Origin: Solidesulfovibrio carbinoliphilus subsp. oakridgensis
GTDB taxonomy: Bacteria > Desulfobacterota > Desulfovibrionia > Desulfovibrionales > Desulfovibrionaceae
NCBI RefSeq assembly: GCF_000177215.2
Contig: NZ_CM001368.1
Location: 1,116,001-1,180,000 of the forward strand
Reading direction: 5' to 3'
Length of the DNA: 64,000 bases
Of this stretch, positions 42,388 through 50,454 are shown in pieces (the first letter of the stretch is position 1; the number at the start of each line of letters is the position of its first letter). The position numbers and the translations under genes were made by a program. The notes beneath the pieces were generated by a model. The model saw only the letters and a program-made list of their open reading frames with translations. It made no database searches and was not told where the DNA came from.

Positions 42388-42711
42388 CGCTTTTGTCGAC
42401 CTGCGGTGCAAGTAGCGAATCCCACGTCGACCTACTTGTCGACCTACCCTCTCTTCGAAAATATTTCCGCTCACCGCTAACCCACGGCCCCAATCCCCCT
42501 CCCCGTTCCCATCGCCCTCCCCCTTGACACGAGTCCAATGGAAAAATGGAGAGAGCACCACGCGGCCACCCCCGCTTTCTTTCAGGCGGGACATCCGCCA
42601 CTGCCTGATCATCACATGACTCCATTATTAGGGGGGAGCGCGCCGCGGCTCCATCCGTTGAGCACTCCGTGGACTCATGGGGGCGGTCGCCGACACCGCC
42701 AGGCCAGGCCC
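42388..42711. other. Gene-free stretch with GTCGACCT repeats
   Basis: Three copies of GTCGACCT lie within about 55 bases (42396-42448). The rest is C-rich and shows no gene. It may be worn sequence left by the adjacent IS21 element or an integration scar. Confidence 0.4.
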
Positions 42712-42832
42712 ATGATCACGAGGGAGTGGGGATGGAGATTGAAATTCTCCGCCGACAGGGCAAGGGCATCCTGGAGATCATGGCCCAGCTCTCAATCTTC
42801 TTCCAGAAAAGGCTCCGGGGCGATCTCCGCTC
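42712..42832 (+). pseudogene. Frameshifted remnant of an IS21-family transposase (istA)
   Basis: Positions 42712-42726 read MITRE in one frame, then after a one-base slip GMEIEILRRQGKGILEI in the next. Together they match the conserved IstA N terminus (the MITRE-V-MEI-LRRQGKGIREIA type). About 20 more codons still show IstA-like spacing (LRGDLR), then the similarity ends. The rest of the element is missing. Confidence 0.7.
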
Positions 42833-42918
42833 AAACATCGCAGGGGCGTCTACGCAGTTTACAGGACACTCACATAATTGGATGAATTCTGAAAATCAGT
42901 CTTGACATGCTCCACGAT

Positions 42919-42943
42919 TATAATATTCAAACGAACGTTCAGT
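42919..42943 (+). promoter_or_regulatory. Promoter -10 and candidate TetR operator
   Basis: TATAAT (42919-42924) is followed by CAAACGAACGTTCAG, which holds the palindrome GAACGTTC typical of TetR-family operators. It lies just upstream of the TetR gene, suggesting autorepression. Confidence 0.45.
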
Positions 42944-42965
42944 AGTTTTGGAGAAAGGAAAGACC

Positions 42966-43574
42966 GTGCCTGCACCGGAAATCCGAGAAAAAATCCTCGA
43001 CAAGGCTTCCCGCCTGTTTGCCGCCCAAGGCTACGACGCCGTTTCCATGCGGCTCATCGCCACGGCCGCCGGCATGACCCAGGCAAATTTATACTATTAT
43101 TTCAGGAATAAAGAAGACCTCATCCTGTCGTCCCTGGTCTATGTGTTCAGCGGCAAGGCCCAGGCGCTCAGGGCGGTCCTCAGCGAGGAATCCGATCCGC
43201 AACGCCGTCTCGAAAAGAGCTTGTCCTGGTTTGCGACCCTGCTGTTCGAGGACACCATTTTCGCGAAGCTCTTTTTCCGGGAACTCTTGGATGGTGATGC
43301 CAACAGACTTGAATTCCTGACCAAAAATGTCTTCCAGGAATCCTTTGACACCCTGGTCCAGCTCACCGAGTCCGCCCTGGACTCTCCGGATTCCGTGCTC
43401 GCCGCCCTTTTCCTCACGAGCACCATTATCGGCTATCGCCAATTTGCCTGTGTCATCCCCCACCTGCGCGGGGCCAAACCAGAATATGTCGAACCGAAAG
43501 GAATTATACAACATTTCATGAAGGAAATCCGTAAAAGCGCCAAAGTTGCTTCCGGCGAGTCGGTCATGCCGTGA
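42966..43574 (+). CDS. TetR-family transcriptional repressor
   Basis: The 202-residue protein has an N-terminal TetR helix-turn-helix (LFAAQGYDAVSMRLIATAAGM, then TQANLYYYFRNKEDLI at about residues 34-55) and an alpha-helical ligand domain. It precedes RND efflux genes on the same strand and probably represses them, as AcrR does. The GTG at 42966 follows AAGGAAAGACC; the TTG at 42948 would place the ribosome site inside the coding region. Inducer unknown. Confidence 0.92.
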   Translation: MPAPEIREKILDKASRLFAAQGYDAVSMRLIATAAGMTQANLYYYFRNKEDLILSSLVYVFSGKAQALRAVLSEESDPQRRLEKSLSWFATLLFEDTIFAKLFFRELLDGDANRLEFLTKNVFQESFDTLVQLTESALDSPDSVLAALFLTSTIIGYRQFACVIPHLRGAKPEYVEPKGIIQHFMKEIRKSAKVASGESVMP

Positions 43575-43679
43575 AAAGGCGCCGCCGCTCCCATTAACGT
43601 CACCGCCGGGGCGAGATTGTGGCAATAAAAGCACCATTTAGTTACTATTATAACGATATGTAAAGACTCCCGAACCCTG

Positions 43680-43758
43680 GTGTGGCGTTCGCTAAAAAAT
43701 AATTATTTAAATATGTTATTCTGGAAATTCGCATGCACGAACTTCCAGAACGCGACAC
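43680..43758. repeat. 79-bp palindromic mini-element, copy E2
   Basis: Terminal inverted repeats GTGTGGCGTTC ... GAACGCGACAC match in 10 of 11 bases. Inside are the same AAATAATTATTT palindrome as E1 and a hairpin CTGGAAaTTCG/CGAAcTTCCAG. Compared with E1, one stem pair has changed C-G to G-C on both sides, and another from T-G to C-G, so the stem is conserved. It lies between the TetR and RND genes. Confidence 0.82.
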
Positions 43759-43903
43759 GAGCCCGGGTTTCCCCGCCTGCCGCGTGGCACCAGCCAATAT
43801 GCTCAACCGCCGATGCATAGAAAATACATGTCGGTTGCCCTCATGGAACTCGAATTGATTCACGGCCTGGATGTTTGACCTGGAAACCGTTGGAGGTTCT
43901 CTG

Positions 43904-45130
43904 ATGCGATTTTCTGGAAACTCGAAGACTTCCCCCCGATGCGATATGGCGCCCCTGATCCTGCTGGCCATGCTCTTGCTCGCCGGCTGCGATCGCAATC
44001 CAAACGGACAGGCGCCGCGTCCCACACCGGAAGTGTCCACCGTGACGATCGCGCCCCAGAAGGTTCTGCTGTCCACCGAACTGTCGGGCCGCACCTCCGC
44101 CTTTCGGATCGCGGAAATCCGGCCCCGGGTGAACGGGCTGATCGAAAAGCGCCTGTTTGCGGAAGGGTCCAACGTCAAGGCAGGGCAGATCCTCTATCAG
44201 ATCGATATCGCCCCGTTCGAAGCGGCGTTCAACAACGCCACGGCCGCCCTGGCCGAGGCCCAGGCCAAACTGCCGGCCACCCGGTCGCGGGCCGAACGCT
44301 ACAAGAACCTGCTGCGCCACAGCGCGCTCAGCCAGCAGGACTACGACGACGCAGCCTCCTCCCTCAATCAGCTGTTGGCCAACATCAACTCGCTGCAGGC
44401 CAGCGTCGAGACCGCCCGCATCAACCTGGGCTACACCAAGGTCACCGCCCCCATCTCCGGCCGCATCGGCAAGTCGAGCGTGACCGACGGCGCCATCGTC
44501 ACGGCCTATCAGGCGACCGCACTGGCCGCCATCCAGCAGCTCGACCCCATTTACGTGGACGTGCCCCAATCCACAGCCGAAATGCTGCGCATCAAGACCC
44601 GCCTGAAGCAGGGCCTGGTCGATCCGGAGGGCAAGGACCACAACAAGGTCAGCCTCATCCAGGAAGACGGCACGCCCTATCCCCTGGAGGGGACCCTGCA
44701 ATTCAGCGATGTCTCGGTGGACCCGACCACCGGCTCGGTCATCGTGCGTCTGGTCTTCCCCAACCCGGACGGGGAAATTCTCCCGGGCATGTTCGTCAAG
44801 GCGATCATCAAGGAAGGCGTCAATAACCAAGCCATCCTCCTGTCGCAGCAGGGGGTGTCCCGCGACAGCAAGGGGAATCCCTTTGCGCTGATCGTCAACG
44901 CCGAAAACAAGGTCGAGCGGCGCGACCTTATCCTTGACCGGGCCATCGGCAACGACTGGCTCGTCACCTCGGGTCTGGCCCCGGGAGACCGGGTGATCGT
45001 CGAAGGCCTGCAAATGCTGCGCCCGGGCACCCAGGTCAAGGCGACGCCGTTTACGGAGACGAAAACCGGACGGAACCAGACCGCCGATTCCGGCGTCCAG
45101 ACATCAGGACGTCATGAAGGGGGCCGGTGA
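43904..45130 (+). CDS. RND efflux periplasmic adaptor (AcrA/MexA family)
   Basis: The 408-residue lipoprotein has a lipobox LLLAGC, biotinyl-lipoyl and alpha-hairpin domains (about 60-200, VNGLIEKRLFAEGSNVKAGQ), beta-barrel and membrane-proximal parts. It bridges the inner-membrane pump to an outer-membrane channel. ATG 43904 has a TTGGAGG site. Its stop overlaps the pump start (TGATG). No outer-membrane factor gene is intact nearby. Confidence 0.94.
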   Translation: MRFSGNSKTSPRCDMAPLILLAMLLLAGCDRNPNGQAPRPTPEVSTVTIAPQKVLLSTELSGRTSAFRIAEIRPRVNGLIEKRLFAEGSNVKAGQILYQIDIAPFEAAFNNATAALAEAQAKLPATRSRAERYKNLLRHSALSQQDYDDAASSLNQLLANINSLQASVETARINLGYTKVTAPISGRIGKSSVTDGAIVTAYQATALAAIQQLDPIYVDVPQSTAEMLRIKTRLKQGLVDPEGKDHNKVSLIQEDGTPYPLEGTLQFSDVSVDPTTGSVIVRLVFPNPDGEILPGMFVKAIIKEGVNNQAILLSQQGVSRDSKGNPFALIVNAENKVERRDLILDRAIGNDWLVTSGLAPGDRVIVEGLQMLRPGTQVKATPFTETKTGRNQTADSGVQTSGRHEGGR

Positions 45131-48100
45131 TGCTGTCGAAATTCTTTCTGGACCGACCCGTCTTTGCCTGGGTCATAGCCATCATTCTGCTGTCGCTGGG
45201 CGGGCTTTCCATCTACAGCATGCCCATTGCCCAGTATCCGCCCATCGCGCCGCCCTCCATCGCCATCACCGCCTATTATCCCGGTGCCTCGGCCGAGACG
45301 GTGGAAAACACCGTGACCCAGATCATCGAGCAGAAGATGACGGGCCTCGACGGGATGCTCTACTTAAGCGGCTACAGTTCCTCCTCCGGCCAAGCCCGGC
45401 TCGAAATGACCTTCACCCCGGGCACCGATCCGGACATCGCCTGGTCCAAGGTCCAAAACAAACTGCAACTCGCCCTGGCCAGCCTGCCCGACGAGGTGCA
45501 GCGTTCGGGAGTCACGGTCAGCAAGTCCACGCGCAACTACCTGATCGTGGTCGGGCTGGTCTCGGAAGACGGCAGCATGCGCGGCGAGGACCTGCGCGAC
45601 TATGCCCAGTCCACCTTGGAGAAGGTTCTCTCCCGGGTGCCGGGAGTGGGCGAGGTGGAGGAGTTCGGCACCCAGTATGCCATGCGCGTCTGGCTCAATC
45701 CCAACAAGCTCAACAGCTACAACCTGACCGTGGACGATGTCATCACGGCCCTTAACGCCTACAATGTCGAAGTCTCGGCCGGTCAGTTCGGTGGAGCGCC
45801 GGCCGTGGCGGGCCAGCATCTCAATTCCCCCATCATCGTGCAGCATCTGCTGCAGACTCCGGAAGAGTTCGCCGACATCCCGCTGCGCATCAACCAGGAC
45901 GGCTCCATGGTCCGCCTCAAGGATGTCGGTCGCACCGAACTGGGGTCCGAGCGCTCCGACATCGTGGGCTTCTACAACGGTCTCCCCTCGGCCGCCATGG
46001 CCATCCGCCAGTCCGCCGGCGCCAATGCCCTGGCCACGGCCGATGCCATCAAGAGCAAGCTGGAGGAGGTGAGCCACTATTTCCCCCCCGGCATGAAGGT
46101 CGTTTACCCCTACGACACCACCCCGTTCACCAAGGTGGCCATCCACGAGGTGGTCAAGACCCTGTTTGAGGCGGTAGTGCTCGTCTTTCTGATCATGTTT
46201 CTTTTTATGGGCAATATCCGGGCCACCCTGATCCCGACGATCGCGGTGCCGGTGGTCCTCATGGGAACGTTCGCGGTCCTCAATTTTTGCGGCTTTTCCA
46301 TCAACATGCTGACCATGTTCGCCATGGTGCTGGCCATCGGCCTCCTGGTGGACGACGCCATTGTGGTGGTGGAAAACGTCGAGCGGATCATGTCCGAGGA
46401 GGGCCTGTCCCCCCGGGAGGCCACGGCCAAATCCATGGACGAGATCACGAGCGCCCTGGTCGGCATCGGCTTGGTGCTCTCGGCGGTATTCGGTCCCATG
46501 GCCTTTTTCCAGGGGTCCACCGGCGTGCTCTACCGCCAGTTTTCGATCACCCTCATTGCGTCCATGATGCTTTCGGTGGTGGTAGCCCTGGTCCTGACCC
46601 CGGTCCTTTGCGCCACGTTGCTCAAACCTGTGCCCAAGGGGCATGAGTCCTCGGAAAACGTGGTCTTTTTTCTTCGCCCCTTCTTCCGCTGGTTCGATCG
46701 CATCTTCTTCCGGATCCGATCCGTGTATGTGGGCCTGGTCGGCCGCTCCTTTTCCAAGGCCACACGCTACCTCATCTTCTACCTCGCGATCGTGGCCACG
46801 GTCGGCTTCCTGTTTCAGCGCATGCCCACCTCGTACATCCCGGATGAGGATCAGGGCATTCTGACTGTCCAGGCCACGCTGCCTTCGGGCACCGCCACCC
46901 TGGAGCAGACGCAGGCGGTCATGAAAAAGGTCAGGGACTATTTTTTGGAGCAGGAAAAAGACGCCGTGGAATCCTTCATGGACATCTCCGGCGTCAGTTT
47001 TGGCGGCCAGGGGCAAAACATGGCCCTGGGCTTCGTCAAACTCAAGGACTGGGACCGCCGCCCGGGGGCCGACCTCAAGGTCAAGGCCATCGCCGCCAGG
47101 GCCATGAAGGTCTTTTCCACGATCAAGGAAGCTCAGGTCTACGCCTTTCCGCCACCGCCGGTCGTGGAGCTCGGCATGGCCTCGGGCTTCGACTTCGAGT
47201 TGCAGGACCGGGGGGGCCTTGGCCACGACAAACTCATGGCCGCGCGCGACAAGATCCTCGACCTGGCCAGGCATGATCCGCGTCTGGTCCGGGTCCGGCC
47301 CAACGGCATGGAGGACGTGGCCGAATACCACCTCGACGTGGATTGGGACAAGGCCGGGGCCCTGGGCGTGCCCATAAGTTCCATCCATACCACCATCTCG
47401 GCGGCCTTCGGCAGCTCCTATGTCAACAACTTCGTCCAGGGGGGTCGGGTCAAACAGGTCTATGTCCAGGCGGATGCCCCCTATCGCATGCAGCCCCAGG
47501 ACCTCAACAGACTGTACGTCCGCAACAACGCGGGCAAGATGGTGCCCGTGTCCGCCTTCGCCACGGGCCACTGGGCCGTCGGCTCGCCCAAACTCGAACG
47601 CTACAACGCCTTCCCCTCCATCAACCTCTGGGGCGAGCCAGCGCCCGGGCACAGTACCGGTGAGGCCATGTCCCTCATGGAGGACTTCGCCGCCAAGCTG
47701 CCCCAGGGCATCGGCTTCGACTGGACAGGCCTGTCCTACCAGGAGCGCATGGCCACCTCTCAGGGAGCCATTCTCTACGCCTTCTCCATTTTCGTGATCT
47801 TCCTTTGCGTGGCCGCCCTCTATGAAAGCTGGACCATCCCCATCGTCAACATGCTCATGCTGCCGCTTGGCGTACTCGGTGCCATCGTGGCCACGTCCGC
47901 GCGCGGCTTTCCAAACGACGTCTATTTCCAGATCGGCTTCCTGACGACACTTGGCCTCTCGACGAAAAACGCCATTTTGATCATTCAGTTCATCAAAGAG
48001 CGGATGGGGCACGGAGAAGGACTCATCGAGGCCACCCTGGGCGCGGTCAAAACCCGGTTCCGGCCGGTGATGATGACCTCGTTGGCCTTTTTCTTCGGAG

Positions 48101-48255
48101 TATTGCCCCTGGCCATCGCCAACGGGGCCGGCGCCGGGGCCATGAACGCCATCGGCACCGCAGTTTGCGGCGGCATGCTGTCCGCCACCTTCATCGACCT
48201 CATCTTCATTCCGTTGTTCTTCGTCCTGGCTTCGCGCCTGTTCAAGCAGGCCTGA
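45130..48255 (+). CDS. RND multidrug efflux pump, HAE1 family (AcrB/MexB type)
   Basis: This 1041-residue proton-driven pump has 12 membrane helices in the AcrB pattern, the N-terminal FFLDRPVFAWVIAI, the proton-relay LLVDDAIVVVENVERIM (two Asp in helix 4) and GFLTTLGLSTKNAILI near the C terminus. It would expel hydrophobic drugs or similar compounds. ATG 45130 overlaps the adaptor stop. A terminator follows. Confidence 0.95.
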   Translation: MLSKFFLDRPVFAWVIAIILLSLGGLSIYSMPIAQYPPIAPPSIAITAYYPGASAETVENTVTQIIEQKMTGLDGMLYLSGYSSSSGQARLEMTFTPGTDPDIAWSKVQNKLQLALASLPDEVQRSGVTVSKSTRNYLIVVGLVSEDGSMRGEDLRDYAQSTLEKVLSRVPGVGEVEEFGTQYAMRVWLNPNKLNSYNLTVDDVITALNAYNVEVSAGQFGGAPAVAGQHLNSPIIVQHLLQTPEEFADIPLRINQDGSMVRLKDVGRTELGSERSDIVGFYNGLPSAAMAIRQSAGANALATADAIKSKLEEVSHYFPPGMKVVYPYDTTPFTKVAIHEVVKTLFEAVVLVFLIMFLFMGNIRATLIPTIAVPVVLMGTFAVLNFCGFSINMLTMFAMVLAIGLLVDDAIVVVENVERIMSEEGLSPREATAKSMDEITSALVGIGLVLSAVFGPMAFFQGSTGVLYRQFSITLIASMMLSVVVALVLTPVLCATLLKPVPKGHESSENVVFFLRPFFRWFDRIFFRIRSVYVGLVGRSFSKATRYLIFYLAIVATVGFLFQRMPTSYIPDEDQGILTVQATLPSGTATLEQTQAVMKKVRDYFLEQEKDAVESFMDISGVSFGGQGQNMALGFVKLKDWDRRPGADLKVKAIAARAMKVFSTIKEAQVYAFPPPPVVELGMASGFDFELQDRGGLGHDKLMAARDKILDLARHDPRLVRVRPNGMEDVAEYHLDVDWDKAGALGVPISSIHTTISAAFGSSYVNNFVQGGRVKQVYVQADAPYRMQPQDLNRLYVRNNAGKMVPVSAFATGHWAVGSPKLERYNAFPSINLWGEPAPGHSTGEAMSLMEDFAAKLPQGIGFDWTGLSYQERMATSQGAILYAFSIFVIFLCVAALYESWTIPIVNMLMLPLGVLGAIVATSARGFPNDVYFQIGFLTTLGLSTKNAILIIQFIKERMGHGEGLIEATLGAVKTRFRPVMMTSLAFFFGVLPLAIANGAGAGAMNAIGTAVCGGMLSATFIDLIFIPLFFVLASRLFKQA

Positions 48256-48277
48256 GGAGTCGTCCGTCCGCCAGCGC

Positions 48278-48311
48278 GGTGGTCGAGGCAACCTCGACCA
48301 CCGTCATTTTT
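48278..48311 (+). terminator. Terminator of the RND operon, hit by the ISL3 insertion
   Basis: Perfect 11-base stem GGTGGTCGAGG/CCTCGACCACC, 3-base loop, then GTCATTTTT. The target duplication of the insertion sequence includes this T-run. Confidence 0.85.
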
Positions 48312-48314
48312 CAA

Positions 48315-49642
48315 GGTCCTTCCGGATTTTCCGTGGGTACCCGGGTTCAGGCCTGTCTAGGATAGAGGTCCAGGCCGCCGCAGAAGAAGTAGATAGCGGT
48401 CTTGAAGTGCTCCCGATTGCGGTACCCGCACGCCCTGCGCTTGATGGCCATGATCTTGCTGTTGAGTCCCTCGGCCGCGCCGTTGGTGATCCGATGCCGG
48501 CAAAAGGTCAGGATGTTGTCCAGATGCCGAGAGAGCATCTCCCCGACCTTGCGCATCGGGGGCAAGTCTGACTTCCTCACCCAGGTCAGCCAGCGTTTCA
48601 TGAACCGCTTTGCCCAGCCGACGCTGAGGTAGTTCCACAATCCGGCCAGGCTTTCTTTCATCGCCCAGGCCTTGGCCACCTTCAGGTTCGTGGCCTTCAG
48701 GGCTTCCAAGGTCGGTCGGTGCTTGTCCGGCAGATTCTCTTCCCGGTAAAGCCAGATGTACTTGGTGCCCTTGAGGCGTTCGTCTTCCTGGCGGAGCAGT
48801 TCGCGATGTTCCTGCCGGCGGACCTTGTCCACGGCCTGGCCCACGTGCTGCATGATGTGAAAGCGGTCATGGACGATCTTGTGCGCCGCATCGGGCACGT
48901 GCTTGATCGTGGCCTTGAAGTACGGTTCCCACATGTCCATGGCCACGGCCCGGATGCGCTCGAGTTGCTGCGCCGTGAACTGCCGGTAATAGTCCTCGAG
49001 GCTCTCGGTCTTGCGATCCTGGGCCACAAACTCCACTGTTCCGCCAAGCAGGTCGCAGACCACGGTCATGTAGTCGTGACCTTTGCGGAAGGCCTTCTCA
49101 TCGATACCAAGATAGCGTGCGGGGGTGGTCTTCTTCCTGGTTTGCCCTCGCCGGACGGCTCGATCCATGACGTTCCAGGCCTCATCCCAGCTGATCCGCA
49201 TGAGCCGGCAGGTGCCGGACACGGTGGCGCACTCGCGCAACACATCGATGATCAAGCGCTCCATGAGCAAGGTAAAACGCCCTTTAGCCTCGGCCCAAGG
49301 CACTCTCACCTGAAGCACGCCGTGCTCGGGGCACTCGACGCGCGGAATCCGGGCATGAAGGAAGGTCTTGAACTGGCAGGTGTCGAGGTGACGCCATACC
49401 CGAGGCTCGGCATGATCCCGACAAGCCAGTTCGCGACCACAGGTCGGACAGCGCCAGCGGACACCGGCAACATGATCAACATGGACGTCCACCCGGCCTC
49501 CCGCCGTGTCCAACTCGACGTCGGCAACAAACCACGGGTCACTCAGCCCCAGAATCCGAGAATACAGGTCCGTGTCCTTCATGGTCACCCTCCCGGGGCG
49601 GACCATATCCGGTCACCTACCCACGGAAAAGTCGGAAGGACC
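48315..49642 (-). mobile_element. Intact ISL3-family insertion sequence
   Basis: The 1328-bp element has terminal inverted repeats of about 25 bases (GGTCCTTCCG..TTTTCCGTGGGTA, 23 of 25 match) and is flanked by a perfect 8-bp direct repeat TTTTTCAA (48307-48314 and 49643-49650), the size expected for ISL3. One transposase gene fills most of it. The intact duplication and gene point to a recent insertion. Confidence 0.96.
48347..49582 (-). CDS. ISL3-family transposase
   Basis: This 411-residue transposase has an N-terminal zinc-finger-like part (CPTCGRELAC, later CPEHGVLQ), the DDE-domain segment YLGIDEKAFRKGHDY, the middle Asp region AVAMDMWEPYF and the C-terminal ITNGAAEGLNSKIMAIKRRA with the catalytic Glu. 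These are typical of ISL3. It appears full length and uninterrupted. ATG 49582 is preferred to an upstream in-frame start near the right inverted repeat. Confidence 0.95.
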   Translation of the reverse strand: MKDTDLYSRILGLSDPWFVADVELDTAGGRVDVHVDHVAGVRWRCPTCGRELACRDHAEPRVWRHLDTCQFKTFLHARIPRVECPEHGVLQVRVPWAEAKGRFTLLMERLIIDVLRECATVSGTCRLMRISWDEAWNVMDRAVRRGQTRKKTTPARYLGIDEKAFRKGHDYMTVVCDLLGGTVEFVAQDRKTESLEDYYRQFTAQQLERIRAVAMDMWEPYFKATIKHVPDAAHKIVHDRFHIMQHVGQAVDKVRRQEHRELLRQEDERLKGTKYIWLYREENLPDKHRPTLEALKATNLKVAKAWAMKESLAGLWNYLSVGWAKRFMKRWLTWVRKSDLPPMRKVGEMLSRHLDNILTFCRHRITNGAAEGLNSKIMAIKRRACGYRNREHFKTAIYFFCGGLDLYPRQA

Positions 49643-49747
49643 TTTTTCAATAATCGCAGGAGGAGTAGGAAAAAGTAGCGCCTCGTGACTGAGACGGCGG
49701 CTTCGAGCCTCAAAAGTATGATCGGTCCGCATCAGAACGAGCATTGA

Positions 49748-50098
49748 CGCGACGATCGCCTCCACGATCGGTTCGTCAACAACAAGGAAGACCGGTTCAT
49801 CTTCGCCTACACGCCGTTTTTGACCATTCCGACCGGCCAATTCGACCGGGAAGGCGTCATCAATCTCGGGTCAAACCGTTGGTCCACCAAGCATGAAATC
49901 TGCGTTGCCAAGGGCTTTGGCGACCGGACGTGGCTCGAACTGTCGGGCTACGCCCTGTTCTCCTTCGATACCGACAATGCCCTCGCCTATATGGTGACGC
50001 CCAATACCCAGGTCATGACGGCGTTCAGCACCGACGCAGCCACTTCCAACGGCATTCGGACGAGCAACATCATGGTCAGGCTGGGCTTCATCTTTTAG
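49748..50098 (+). pseudogene. Decayed outer-membrane protein gene (phenol-degradation meta-pathway porin-like)
   Basis: A stop codon (49745-49747) precedes an open frame of about 116 residues without a proper start. FIFAYTPFLTIPTGQFDREG, NLGSNRW and the C-terminal VRLGFIF with terminal Phe match the end part of a family of outer-membrane beta-barrel proteins (Phenol_MetA_deg/SphA-like). The N-terminal half and an internal part appear missing. It lies just after the insertion sequence and ends in a strong terminator. Confidence 0.65.
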
Positions 50099-50101
50099 GC
50101 C

Positions 50102-50140
50102 ATTGAGCAGCCCACGCAAGCAGGTGGGCTGCTCAATTTT
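50102..50140 (+). terminator. Terminator after the decayed porin gene
   Basis: Perfect 14-base stem ATTGAGCAGCCCAC/GTGGGCTGCTCAAT, 8-base loop, then TTT. Confidence 0.85.
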
Positions 50141-50222
50141 CGAGTTGCTACCCGACAATAAAAATTTTACGAGTTTCTTTTCCCGTCACTTTGACAAGCA
50201 CTCAATGTTTTGAGGATTTAAA

Positions 50223-50390
50223 ATGCCTCTTAATTCAAATTCTGTCATACGGTCCAACTATGACTTGCAGATTGCTGGTGCAAAATGCTCTTCCACATTA
50301 GAAATTCCATTTATTCCTACTTTTACCGGAAAAGTATTTCACAGGGAGTTCGACATGGGAAAACATGGTTCATTTTCCCCAGGCGCTTGA
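50223..50390 (+). CDS. Short hypothetical ORF upstream of sdaA
   Basis: A 55-codon ORF begins at ATG 50223, seven bases after a GAGG site, and reads into a Phe/Gly/His-rich end (KVFHREFDMGKHGSFSPGA). It has lower GC than neighbours and no recognised family. It ends 64 bases before sdaA. It could be a leader peptide, a small protein or a gene remnant. Confidence 0.35.
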   Translation: MPLNSNSVIRSNYDLQIAGAKCSSTLEIPFIPTFTGKVFHREFDMGKHGSFSPGA

Positions 50391-50454
50391 CCAGCCCCGG
50401 GGGCACAGGGGACAAGGGAGGCGCACGCATGACCCAAACGGCAAGGAGTCCCGC

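Noticed and set aside
42902-42924. TTGACA and TATAAT upstream of the TetR gene as a matched promoter
   Set aside because: The spacing is only 11 bases; the -10 may be real but with a different -35.
49650-50300. A copy of the tRNA-Ser 3' end marking the far edge of the accessory segment
   Set aside because: No match to the last 20 bases of the tRNA was found by eye in this range.
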